DNA of 64,000 bases, taken from contig CABUKS010000001.1 of NCBI GenBank assembly GCA_902492235.1, forward strand, positions 62,001 to 126,000, given 5' to 3'. The first letter of the stretch is position 1; the number at the start of each line of letters is the position of its first letter. The notes under the pieces were generated by a model. That model did no database searches. It had not been told where the DNA came from and was given only the letters and a program-made list of their open reading frames with translations. This DNA comes from an uncultured Collinsella sp. (lineage in GTDB: Bacteria > Actinomycetota > Coriobacteriia > Coriobacteriales > Coriobacteriaceae). A program made the translations under genes and the position numbers. This document shows positions 43,459-51,297 of the stretch, one piece after another.

Positions 43459-44373
43459 ATGGGGGAGAACGTGCTCAAGTTCGGTACCTACGTCCGTGTT
43501 GGAAACGCGGCCGAAGCCTATGAGCTCTTACAGAAGAACCGCAACAACAAGATTGTGGGCGGCGGCATCTGGATGCGCCTGGGTTCGCGTCGCGTGGCGA
43601 CGGCGATTGACCTTTCGGCCTGCGGACTCGATCAGATCGAGGAGACCGAGACCGAGTTTCGCATCGGCGCCATGTGCACCCTGCGCCAGCTCGAGCGCCA
43701 TGTCGAGCTCAACGCGCTTGTCAACAACGTCTTTGAGTTCGCCGTCCACGATATCGTGGGCGTGCAGCTGCGCAATACCGCCACGGTGGGCGGCAGCATC
43801 TACGGCCGCTTTGGCTTCTCGGACGTTCTCTCCGCCTTCCTCGCGCTCGATTCCTATGTTGAGCTGACGGGCGCCGGCCGCGTGCCGCTCGCCGAGTTTG
43901 TCGACATGGGTTACGTGCGCGACGTTATCGAGCATGTCGTGGTCGTCAAGCACGATTACCGCGCAAGCTATGAGGCCGTGCGCAAGGCCGCGACCGACTT
44001 CCCCTCGCTCAACGTCACCGCTGCCTGGTGGAACAACAGCTGGCATGTCACCGTGGGTGCCCGTCCGCTGCGCGCAACCCTGCTGCAGGGCGAGGCATGC
44101 GGTCTGGTGAACGAGCAGCCTTCCGAGGACGAGCTTCGCGCCCTGGCCGCATCCGTGCGCGCGCTGAGCTACGGCACCAACCTGTGGGGCTCGGCAGACT
44201 ACCGCCGCCGCATCTCGGCCCCGCTCGCCATCCAGGCTGTGCGCCGCGCCGCCGGCATTGAGCTTTCGGCCGCGCTTGCCCGCGAGCTCGAGGGCGTGCA
44301 GATTCCTAAGTTTGCCACGGACGAGTATTCCTGCCGCCGCGTGCCCGGCGTCGATTCTAGCGAGGTGCGCTAA
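43459..44373 (+). CDS. Xanthine dehydrogenase-like FAD-binding subunit
   Basis: This 304-residue protein matches the FAD_binding_5 / CO-dehydrogenase-flavoprotein family. The FAD pyrophosphate region is KIVGGGIWMRLGSRR near 33 and the second glycine-rich site is NTATVGGSIYGRFGFSD near 112. It would take electrons from the Fe-S domain of the partner encoded directly after it (the stop and start share one base). Start choice is unsure: ATG 43459 has a weak ribosome site, while GTG 43471 has GGGGGAG only three bases upstream. Confidence 0.85.
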   Translation: MGENVLKFGTYVRVGNAAEAYELLQKNRNNKIVGGGIWMRLGSRRVATAIDLSACGLDQIEETETEFRIGAMCTLRQLERHVELNALVNNVFEFAVHDIVGVQLRNTATVGGSIYGRFGFSDVLSAFLALDSYVELTGAGRVPLAEFVDMGYVRDVIEHVVVVKHDYRASYEAVRKAATDFPSLNVTAAWWNNSWHVTVGARPLRATLLQGEACGLVNEQPSEDELRALAASVRALSYGTNLWGSADYRRRISAPLAIQAVRRAAGIELSAALARELEGVQIPKFATDEYSCRRVPGVDSSEVR

Positions 44374-47204
44374 TGGCTGCCAAACTCATCGATCTTTCCT
44401 TTACGCTCAACGGCCGCAAGGTCAAGGTTCAGATTGCCCCCGATACCATGCTCTTTGCGTTGCTGCGCGAGCAGGGCTGCGCGTCGGTGCGCTGCGCCTG
44501 CGAGACCACCAACTGCGGCCTGTGCACGGTGTGGCTCGACGGCGACCCGGTACTGAGCTGCTCGGTTCCCGCCGCCCGTGTTGAGGGCCGCTCCATCACC
44601 ACGCTCGAGGGCCTCAAGGCCGAGTCTGAGGCGCTCGCCCGCGCAATGGCTGCCGAAGGCGCCGAGCAGTGTGGTTTTTGCGCCCCCGGCCTCATCATGA
44701 ACGTGCTGGCGCTCGCCCGCGCCGCCAAGGAGGACCCGAGCCTCGTTGCCACGCGTGAGGAGCTATCGCGCCAGCTCGCCGGCAACCTGTGCCGTTGCAG
44801 CGGCTACGAGAGCCAGCTGCGCGCCATCGTGCGCTTTCTCAACGAGTCCGGCGTGCAGGTGGGCTTCGAGATGCCCGAGCTGCCCGTCAACGACACGAGC
44901 TCCGACGGCGTCGCGTACAAGCAGATTACCCACAAACAGCCCAAGAAGGACTCGAAGGCCCTGCTCGAGGGTCGTCCCGTCTACACGGGCGACATGGTGC
45001 CCGCCGGCGCCCTGATCGTCAAGCTCAAGCGCAGCCCGTATGCCCGCGCCAAGATCCGCTCCATCGATACGTCGCGCGCCCTGAAGGTGCCCGGCGTGGT
45101 GGGCGTCTACACCTACGAGGACGTGCCCAAGCGCCGCTTTACCATCGCCGGCCAGAGCTATCCGCAGCCGAGTCCCTACGACCGCCTGATCCTCGAGAAC
45201 CTCGTCCGTTACCAAAACGAGGAGGTTGCGATCGTCGCCGCCGAGACCGAGGAGGCTGCTGACAAGGCGCTCAAGCTCATCAAGGTTGACTATGAGGTGC
45301 TCGAGCCGCTGCTCGACTTTACCAAGGCGCTCGATAACGACATCGTGGTTCACCCCGAGGGCGACGTGACCTTTATGTTCCCGCAGGGCGGCGACGTGCC
45401 CCGCAACCTGGTGTGCAGCGGTACCAGCGATTTTGGCAACCTCGACGAGGCATTCGCCCAGAGTGACATCGTCTTTGAGCGCACCTACACCAGCCAGGCC
45501 ACGCAGACCGCGCCCATGGAAACCTTCCGCGCCTTCGCGACGACCGACGCGTTCGGGCGTATCTCGGTGACCACCTCCACGCAGGTGCCCTTCCACGTGC
45601 GCCGCATGGTCGCGCAGTCGCTCGATATCCCGCAGTCGCAGGTGCAGGTCATTAAGCCGCGCATCGGTGGCGGCTTTGGCTCTAAGCAGACGGGCTGCTG
45701 CGAGATCTTCGTTGCGTTTGTGACGCAGAAGACCGGCCGTCCGAGCTACTGCTGCTACACCCGCGAGGAGACCATCACTGCGGGCAACTCGCGCCACCAG
45801 ATGCAGATGACCGTTAAGCTGGGCGCCATGAACGACGGCACCATCACGGCCATCGACCTGCATACGCTGTCCAACGCCGGCGCGTATGGCGAGCATGCCA
45901 CCACGACGATCGGCCTTTCGGGCCACAAGAGCCTGCCGATTTACAACCATGTGAAGGCGAGCCGCTTTAGCTGGGACGCCGTCTACACCAACACCAACCG
46001 CGGCGGCGCATATCGCGGCTACGGTGCCACCCAGGGCCAGTTTGCCGTGGAGAGCGCCGTAAACGAGCTCGCCGACATGCTGCACATGGACCCCGCCGAC
46101 CTGCGCCTTAAGAACATCGTGCGCGAGGGCGAGATCATGCCGCAGTACTACAACGAGAAACTCAACGCCTGCGCGCTCGACCGCTGCCTGCTGCGCGCGA
46201 TGGACATGATCGGCTGGCGCGACAAGCCGCTGGCCGTTGACCTGGGCGATCGCGTGCGTGCTCTGGGCTGCGCGCTCACCATGCAGGGATCGGGCATTTC
46301 CAACGTGGATATCGCCGGCATCGACATGCGCCTGGAAGAGGATGGATTCATTACCATCGGCACCGGCGCCACCGATAACGGCATGGGCGTCGACACGATC
46401 CTGGCGCAGATTGCCGCCGAGGAGCTGGGCGTGGAGAGTTCGCTGATCGTGGTGCGCGGCGTGGACACCGACGTGTCGCCGTTCGACGCCGGCTCGTACG
46501 CGAGCTCGGGTACGTACGTGACGGGCCTTGCCGCCAAGAACGCCGCGACCGAGCTGCGTGAGAAGATCTGCGCCAAGGCTGCCCAGATGTGGGACGTGGA
46601 CGCCGCCGACGTGGTCTTCGATGGCCAGTACGTGCGTCTGTCCGACGAGCGCGCCGCGCGCGAGCAGAACCGCTACCTCACGCTGCGCGACTTTGCCAAC
46701 CTGTGTGTCAAGAACATCGCGGGCGGCGACGCGCTCACCTCGCATGCCTCTGCCTGCCTGCCCGTTTCGCCTCCGCCGTTTATGGCCGGCATTGCCGAGG
46801 TCGAGGTCGACAAGGCCACCGGCAAGGTGACCGTGGTGGATTACGCGGCGGCCGTCGACTGCGGCACCGTGATCAACGAGGCGCTCGCGCGCGTCCAGGC
46901 CGAGGGCGGCATTGCCCAGGGTATCGGTCATGTGCTCTACGAGATCGTCGAGCACGACGACCGTGGCCGCCTGCGCACCGGCAACTTTATGAGCTACAAG
47001 CTGCCCACGCGCCTGGATATCGGTAGCATTCGCGTGGCCTTTGAGCCGAGCTACGAGCCGACGGGCCCGTTTGGCGCCAAGTCGATCGGCGAGGTCGTCA
47101 TCAACACGCCGCTCGCCGCCGTTGCCTCGGCCGTGGCACACGCCACCGGCCACCAGGTGCGCTCGCTGCCCATCACGCCCGAGAAGGCCCTGCTGGGGGA
47201 GTAG
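44373..47204 (+). CDS. Molybdenum hydroxylase, fused [2Fe-2S] and molybdopterin subunit (probably selenium-dependent)
   Basis: This 943-residue protein fuses two [2Fe-2S] domains to the large molybdopterin domains. The plant-type cluster site is CETTNCGLC near residue 42-50 with a distal Cys; the second is QCGFCAPG near 101 with CRCSGY near 142. The Mo-cofactor region begins near 200, with GGGFGSKQTGC near 435 and RGGAYRGYGATQGQF near 545. The C terminus has the active-site Glu region PFGAKSIGEVVINTP. Fused enzymes of this build include the selenium-dependent xanthine dehydrogenase and selenate-reductase-like groups. With yedF, DUF3343 and selD in the window, a labile Se cofactor is likely. 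The substrate (purine, nicotinate or other N-heterocycle) is not resolved. Confidence 0.85.
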   Translation: MAAKLIDLSFTLNGRKVKVQIAPDTMLFALLREQGCASVRCACETTNCGLCTVWLDGDPVLSCSVPAARVEGRSITTLEGLKAESEALARAMAAEGAEQCGFCAPGLIMNVLALARAAKEDPSLVATREELSRQLAGNLCRCSGYESQLRAIVRFLNESGVQVGFEMPELPVNDTSSDGVAYKQITHKQPKKDSKALLEGRPVYTGDMVPAGALIVKLKRSPYARAKIRSIDTSRALKVPGVVGVYTYEDVPKRRFTIAGQSYPQPSPYDRLILENLVRYQNEEVAIVAAETEEAADKALKLIKVDYEVLEPLLDFTKALDNDIVVHPEGDVTFMFPQGGDVPRNLVCSGTSDFGNLDEAFAQSDIVFERTYTSQATQTAPMETFRAFATTDAFGRISVTTSTQVPFHVRRMVAQSLDIPQSQVQVIKPRIGGGFGSKQTGCCEIFVAFVTQKTGRPSYCCYTREETITAGNSRHQMQMTVKLGAMNDGTITAIDLHTLSNAGAYGEHATTTIGLSGHKSLPIYNHVKASRFSWDAVYTNTNRGGAYRGYGATQGQFAVESAVNELADMLHMDPADLRLKNIVREGEIMPQYYNEKLNACALDRCLLRAMDMIGWRDKPLAVDLGDRVRALGCALTMQGSGISNVDIAGIDMRLEEDGFITIGTGATDNGMGVDTILAQIAAEELGVESSLIVVRGVDTDVSPFDAGSYASSGTYVTGLAAKNAATELREKICAKAAQMWDVDAADVVFDGQYVRLSDERAAREQNRYLTLRDFANLCVKNIAGGDALTSHASACLPVSPPPFMAGIAEVEVDKATGKVTVVDYAAAVDCGTVINEALARVQAEGGIAQGIGHVLYEIVEHDDRGRLRTGNFMSYKLPTRLDIGSIRVAFEPSYEPTGPFGAKSIGEVVINTPLAAVASAVAHATGHQVRSLPITPEKALLGE

Positions 47205-47228
47205 CGGGTTAGCGAACAAGTCGTAATT

Positions 47229-47258
47229 GGCGGGGCGGGGTAACTCGTCCCGCCTTTT
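47229..47258 (+). terminator. Terminator of the molybdenum hydroxylase operon
   Basis: GGCGGGGCG (47229-47237) pairs with CGTCCCGCC (47246-47254), including one G-T pair, followed by TTTT. Confidence 0.85.
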
Positions 47259-47344
47259 GCACTCGTGGTGAGGTCGTGAGCCTGTAAAAGGTGTGCGTGC
47301 GCTTGCCGTTCGTATCTGCTATCATTCCTAGTCTGTGCGCTCAT

Positions 47345-47428
47345 GCGGGCGTGGCGGAATTGGTAGACGCGCCAGATTTAGGTTCTGGTGGGATTCCCGT
47401 GAAGGTTCGAGTCCTTTCGCCCGCACCA
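47345..47428 (+). tRNA. tRNA-Leu (anticodon TAG)
   Basis: The 84-nt class II tRNA has acceptor GCGGGCG/CGCCCGC, anticodon stem CCAGA/TCTGG with loop TTTAGGT (TAG), a long variable arm and an encoded CCA. An extended -10-like TGCTATCAT lies at 47317-47325. Confidence 0.96.
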
Positions 47429-47519
47429 ACGCACCCGCGTCGGCTTATGCCCTCGCGACACTTTGTTGCATAAAGGTACCAGCACCTCAGATAAGCTGGG
47501 CAGTATGAGGAGGAACGTG

Positions 47520-48818
47520 TTGAACATCACCGCTTCTGACGTCAAGGACGCCAAGCTCACCGCTACGGTCATCATCCCGGCCGCCGACGTCGACGCCGCG
47601 ATCAAAAAGGCCTACAAGGATACCGCCAAGAAGTACCGCTTCCCGGGCTTCCGCGCCGGTAAGGCTCCCCGTCCGGTCATCGACTCCGCTCTTGGCGCCG
47701 AGGCTACCCTCGCTCAGGCCACTAACGACCTGATCGCCGCCAACGAGCCCGCCGTCCTCAACGAGCTGGACATCGTCCCCACCAAGAACGGTGACTACAA
47801 GGAGCTCGACCTCGCCAAGGATCACGAGGACTACACCTACACCGTCGAGTTCTCCCTGCGTCCCGCCGCTGAGCTCTCCTCCTTCGACGCTGTCGATATC
47901 GAGATGCCCCCTGCGGAGGTCACCGAGTCCGAGATCAACAACCAGGTCGAGATGCTCCTCAACTACCGTGCCACCTTCGAGGACGTCGAGGGTCGCGCCG
48001 TCGAGGCCGAGGATTACGTCACCGTCGACCTCAAGGCCGTCGAGAACGCCGACAACTTTGCCGCCGAGGGCCGTATGCTCATCGCCGGTAGCGACAGCAA
48101 CCCCAAGGAGTTCAACGAGGCCCTGATCGGCGCTAACGTTGACGACGTCAAGACCGTCACCTGGACCGACGAGGTCGAGGAGGGCGAGGAGGCCGAGACC
48201 CACACCGTCGAGGTCACCGTCAAGGGCATCAAGGTCCGCAACACCCCCGAGCTCACCGACGAGCTCGTCAAGTCCGACTTTGGCTTCGACAGCATCGACG
48301 CTATGCGCGACGCCATCAAGATCGAGATCGAGCAGGACAAGGCTTCCCGCCTCCCGGCCGAGAAGGAGAACCGTTGCGTCTCCGCTCTCGCCGAGCGCCT
48401 GCAGCTCGACGAGATGGACGCCGACTACGAGCAGTCCGTCTTTGAGGAGCTTGGCCAGAACTTCCTGTCCAACCTCGCTGCCCGCGGCATGACCCTGGAC
48501 ACCTGGCTGCCCGCTTCCGGCCTGACCATGGAGCAGTTCATCGGCGACCTGCACAAGCAGGCCAACGACGTTGCCCGTGAGTCCTTGGCTCTGGACGCCC
48601 TCGCCCGTGAGCTCAAGATTGAGGTTACCGAGGACGACATCAACGCCGAGTTCGAGAAGGCCGGCGTCAAGGACGTCGAGGCTTCCAAGGCCGAGTTCAT
48701 CGCCGATGGCCGCATGCCTGCCGTCCGCGAGTCCATCCGTCGCTCCAAGGCCGTCGACCACCTGGTCGAGAACGCCAAGGTGACCGAGGTCGACGAGACC
48801 GCCAAGGACGCCGAGTAA
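47520..48818 (+). CDS. tig: Trigger factor
   Basis: This ribosome-bound chaperone and peptidyl-prolyl isomerase is about 432 residues. The N-terminal ribosome-binding signature FPGFRAGKAPRPVID is near residue 40-55, the FKBP-like middle domain follows at about 150-235 (VEAEDYVTVDLKA at its start), and the long helical C-terminal domain completes it. I favour the TTG at 47520 because AGGAGGA lies six bases upstream; GTG 47517 and ATG 47505 are alternatives in the same frame. It is followed by clpP and clpX, a common order in actinobacteria and firmicutes. Confidence 0.93.
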   Translation: MNITASDVKDAKLTATVIIPAADVDAAIKKAYKDTAKKYRFPGFRAGKAPRPVIDSALGAEATLAQATNDLIAANEPAVLNELDIVPTKNGDYKELDLAKDHEDYTYTVEFSLRPAAELSSFDAVDIEMPPAEVTESEINNQVEMLLNYRATFEDVEGRAVEAEDYVTVDLKAVENADNFAAEGRMLIAGSDSNPKEFNEALIGANVDDVKTVTWTDEVEEGEEAETHTVEVTVKGIKVRNTPELTDELVKSDFGFDSIDAMRDAIKIEIEQDKASRLPAEKENRCVSALAERLQLDEMDADYEQSVFEELGQNFLSNLAARGMTLDTWLPASGLTMEQFIGDLHKQANDVARESLALDALARELKIEVTEDDINAEFEKAGVKDVEASKAEFIADGRMPAVRESIRRSKAVDHLVENAKVTEVDETAKDAE

Positions 48819-48894
48819 TTCTCGCCACCTTTCCCGCGAGCGCATGTGTGCGCCCGTGATGGGGTAAAGTTATACACCGGTTATCCGGTTGCTT

Positions 48895-48939
48895 CGTACG
48901 GTGCCAGCCAATGCATAGCATGCGGGCACCGTACGTTTA
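48895..48939 (+). terminator. Hairpin between tig and clpP
   Basis: CGTACGGTGCC (48895-48905) pairs 11 of 11 with GGCACCGTACG (48925-48935), followed by TTTAT. It is probably a terminator or attenuator after tig. Confidence 0.75.
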
Positions 48940-48981
48940 TCTAGAACCAATTTGGTCCGCAAGAGAGAAATGGAGATGCGT

Positions 48982-49602
48982 ATGATCGCTAAGTTCGATT
49001 CCGCCCTCGTGCCATACGTTATCGAGCAGACGCCGCGCGGCGAGCGCAGCTACGATATCTATTCGCGCCTGCTCAACGATCGCATCATCTTCTTGGGCGA
49101 GGAGATCAACTCTGTCAGCGCCAACCTGGTCGTTGCCCAGCTGTTGCATCTTGAGAGCCAGGATGCCGAGAAGGATATCTCGCTCTACATCAATTCGCCC
49201 GGCGGCGAGGTCTACTCCGGCCTGGCGATTCTGGACACCATGAACTTCATCAAGCCGCAGGTCTCGACCATTTGCGTCGGTATGGCCGCATCCATGGCCG
49301 CTGTGCTGCTTTCGGCCGGCGCCAAGGGCAAGCGCTTCTGCCTGCCGCACTCCAAGGTCATGATTCACCAGCCCAGCGGCGGTGCCCAGGGCCAGCAGAC
49401 CGAGATCGAGATTGTGGCCGAGGAAATCAAGAAGACTCGTCGCGAGCTCAACCAGATCCTGTCCGACGCCTCGGGCCAGCCGATCGAGAAGGTCCAGGCC
49501 GACACCGAGCGCGACAATTACCTGACCGCTGCCGAGGCCCTCGACTACGGCCTGATCGACCGTATCGTCACCTCGCGCGACCTCGCCGCGAAGGACGCCT
49601 AG
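48982..49602 (+). CDS. clpP: ATP-dependent Clp protease proteolytic subunit ClpP
   Basis: This 206-residue serine protease has the catalytic Ser in [13 protein letters not shown] near residue 100, His in [14 protein letters not shown] near 125 and Asp near 174. The start LDRIIFLG-type motif ([12 protein letters not shown]) near 35 is typical. I chose ATG 48982 ([10 protein letters not shown]) because GGAG lies six bases upstream; ATGs at 48970 and 48976 are in frame too. It forms the barrel that works with ClpX, encoded one base downstream. Confidence 0.96.
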   Translation: MIAKFDSALVPYVIEQTPRGERSYDIYSRLLNDRIIFLGEEINSVSANLVVAQLLHLESQDAEKDISLYINSPGGEVYSGLAILDTMNFIKPQVSTICVGMAASMAAVLLSAGAKGKRFCLPHSKVMIHQPSGGAQGQQTEIEIVAEEIKKTRRELNQILSDASGQPIEKVQADTERDNYLTAAEALDYGLIDRIVTSRDLAAKDA

Positions 49603-49603
49603 G

Positions 49604-51010
49604 ATGGCAGGTAACATGCAGGACAACTTTGACGAGAACGGCAACCCCATCCGCTGCTCCTTCTGCGGAAAAGAGCAGGGCCAGGTCCGTCGTCTTGTAA
49701 AGGGTCCGACCAATATCTTTATCTGTGACGAGTGCGTCGCCGCCTGCTCCGAGATCCTTGAGGAGTCGCTGGCTTCGGACTTTATGGACGCTGCCCGCAA
49801 CGGCAAACTGCCGGGCTTCCTCAACGACCATGGTCAGGCTGCATCCCAGCCCGCCGTGGACCCCGAGACCGAGGGTTTTGAGCTTGAGGACGACCGCCAG
49901 GTCATCACGCACGTGCCGACCCCGCACGAGATCTATGACGAGCTTTCGGCCTATGTTATGGGTCAGGAGGACGCCAAGCGCGCCATGTCGGTGGCCGTGT
50001 ACAACCACTATCGCCGCGTGATTGAGGGCGGCGCTGCGGTGTCTGCCTTTGATGACGACATGGGCTCGCAGTTCGATGACGATATGGACGAGGTAGAGCT
50101 CGCCAAGTCCAATATTTTGCTGCTCGGTCCCACCGGTACCGGTAAGACCCTGCTCGCCCAGACGCTCGCGCGCATCCTCGAGGTGCCGTTTGCCATCGCC
50201 GACGCCACCGCGCTTACCGAGGCCGGCTACGTGGGCGAGGACGTGGAGAACATCCTGCTCAAGCTCATCAACGCCGCCGATGGCGATATCGAGCGCGCAC
50301 AGGTGGGCATTATCTACGTGGACGAGATTGACAAGATCGCCCGCAAGGCCGAGAACCTCTCCATTACCCGCGATGTCTCGGGCGAGGGTGTTCAGCAAGC
50401 GCTGCTTAAGATCCTTGAGGGCACGGTGGCCAGCGTTCCGCCCACCGGCGGCCGCAAGCATCCCCAGCAGGAGCTGCTGCAGATCGATACGACCAACATC
50501 CTGTTTATCTGCGGCGGTGCCTTTGTGGGTCTGGACAAGATCATCGCCGACCGCGTGGGCAACAAAGGCGTGGGCTTTAACTCCGAGATCGCCGGCCCCA
50601 CCTCGGTCGACGAGAACGACCTGCTTCGTCAGGTGCTTCCGCAGGACCTCAATGCCTTTGGCATGATTCCCGAGTTTGTGGGACGTACGCCCGTCGTCAC
50701 TCAGACGCAGGCGCTCGACGAGGACGACCTGGTGTCTATTCTGACCGAGCCCAAGAACGCCGTGGTGCGTCAGTACCGCAAGATGTTCCAGCTCGAGGAC
50801 GTTGAGCTTGAGTTTGAGGACGCCGCCCTGCACGAGATCGCCCGTATGGCGCTCGCCCGCAAGACCGGCGCCCGCGGCCTGCGCTCCATCTGCGAGGACG
50901 TGCTGCAGCAGACGATGTTCGACCTCCCCAGCGAGGAAGGCGTCACTAAGGTCATCGTGACCGAAGCCTCCGTAAAGGGCGAAGAGCAGCCCCAGCGCAT
51001 CTACGGCTAA
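49604..51010 (+). CDS. clpX: ATP-dependent Clp protease ATP-binding subunit ClpX
   Basis: This 468-residue AAA+ unfoldase begins with the zinc-binding domain (CSFCGKEQ near 18 and CDECVAAC near 41). A longer than usual linker of about 30 acidic residues follows near 85-105. Walker A is GPTGTGKT near 183, Walker [10 protein letters not shown] near 247, and the pore-loop/sensor regions follow. It feeds substrates into ClpP. It starts one base after the clpP stop. Confidence 0.96.
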   Translation: MAGNMQDNFDENGNPIRCSFCGKEQGQVRRLVKGPTNIFICDECVAACSEILEESLASDFMDAARNGKLPGFLNDHGQAASQPAVDPETEGFELEDDRQVITHVPTPHEIYDELSAYVMGQEDAKRAMSVAVYNHYRRVIEGGAAVSAFDDDMGSQFDDDMDEVELAKSNILLLGPTGTGKTLLAQTLARILEVPFAIADATALTEAGYVGEDVENILLKLINAADGDIERAQVGIIYVDEIDKIARKAENLSITRDVSGEGVQQALLKILEGTVASVPPTGGRKHPQQELLQIDTTNILFICGGAFVGLDKIIADRVGNKGVGFNSEIAGPTSVDENDLLRQVLPQDLNAFGMIPEFVGRTPVVTQTQALDEDDLVSILTEPKNAVVRQYRKMFQLEDVELEFEDAALHEIARMALARKTGARGLRSICEDVLQQTMFDLPSEEGVTKVIVTEASVKGEEQPQRIYG

Positions 51011-51031
51011 ATCAGCCAAAAACGTGCTTGC

Positions 51032-51068
51032 AAATAGCCTCCGACCACCCGCGGCCGGAGGCTATTTT
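51032..51068. terminator. Bidirectional terminator after clpX
   Basis: AAATAGCCTCCG (51032-51043) pairs 12 of 12 with CGGAGGCTATTT (51056-51067), with A runs and T runs on opposite sides. Confidence 0.93.
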
Positions 51069-51162
51069 ATATATACGCAATAACCCCAACTACCTGTGTT
51101 ATTCTGTGTGTTTGTTTAAAGTCTCAGCAAAGTCCATTCAGACTGAAGTAATCGATACCTAA

Positions 51163-51277
51163 GGGGAGGAATGTAGGCCCGATTTTCGTAGATTCCGCAC
51201 GAGCCGAAGACCACTTAATGTGGTCTTCGTGCGAGCCAGGACTTGACCGAGCGAAAATCGGGCCTACATTCCTCCCC
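51163..51277 (+). repeat. Long nested inverted repeat upstream of valS (hairpin element B)
   Basis: The outer arms 51163-51188 and 51252-51277 are perfectly complementary over 26 bases (GGGGAGGAATGTAGGCCCGA at the base). Nested inside is GAAGACCAC (51205-51213) with GTGGTCTTC (51219-51227) around TTAAT, plus a CGCAC/GTGCG step. It ends 20 bases before the valS start and would be within its leader. No T-box consensus is seen. Confidence 0.85.
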
Positions 51278-51297
51278 GATGGGCAAGGGAGAGATAT

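Noticed and set aside
51069..51297. T-box riboswitch upstream of valS
   Set aside because: I found no T-box core (AGGGTGG..ACCGCG-like) and no antiterminator; only the large nested hairpin is present.
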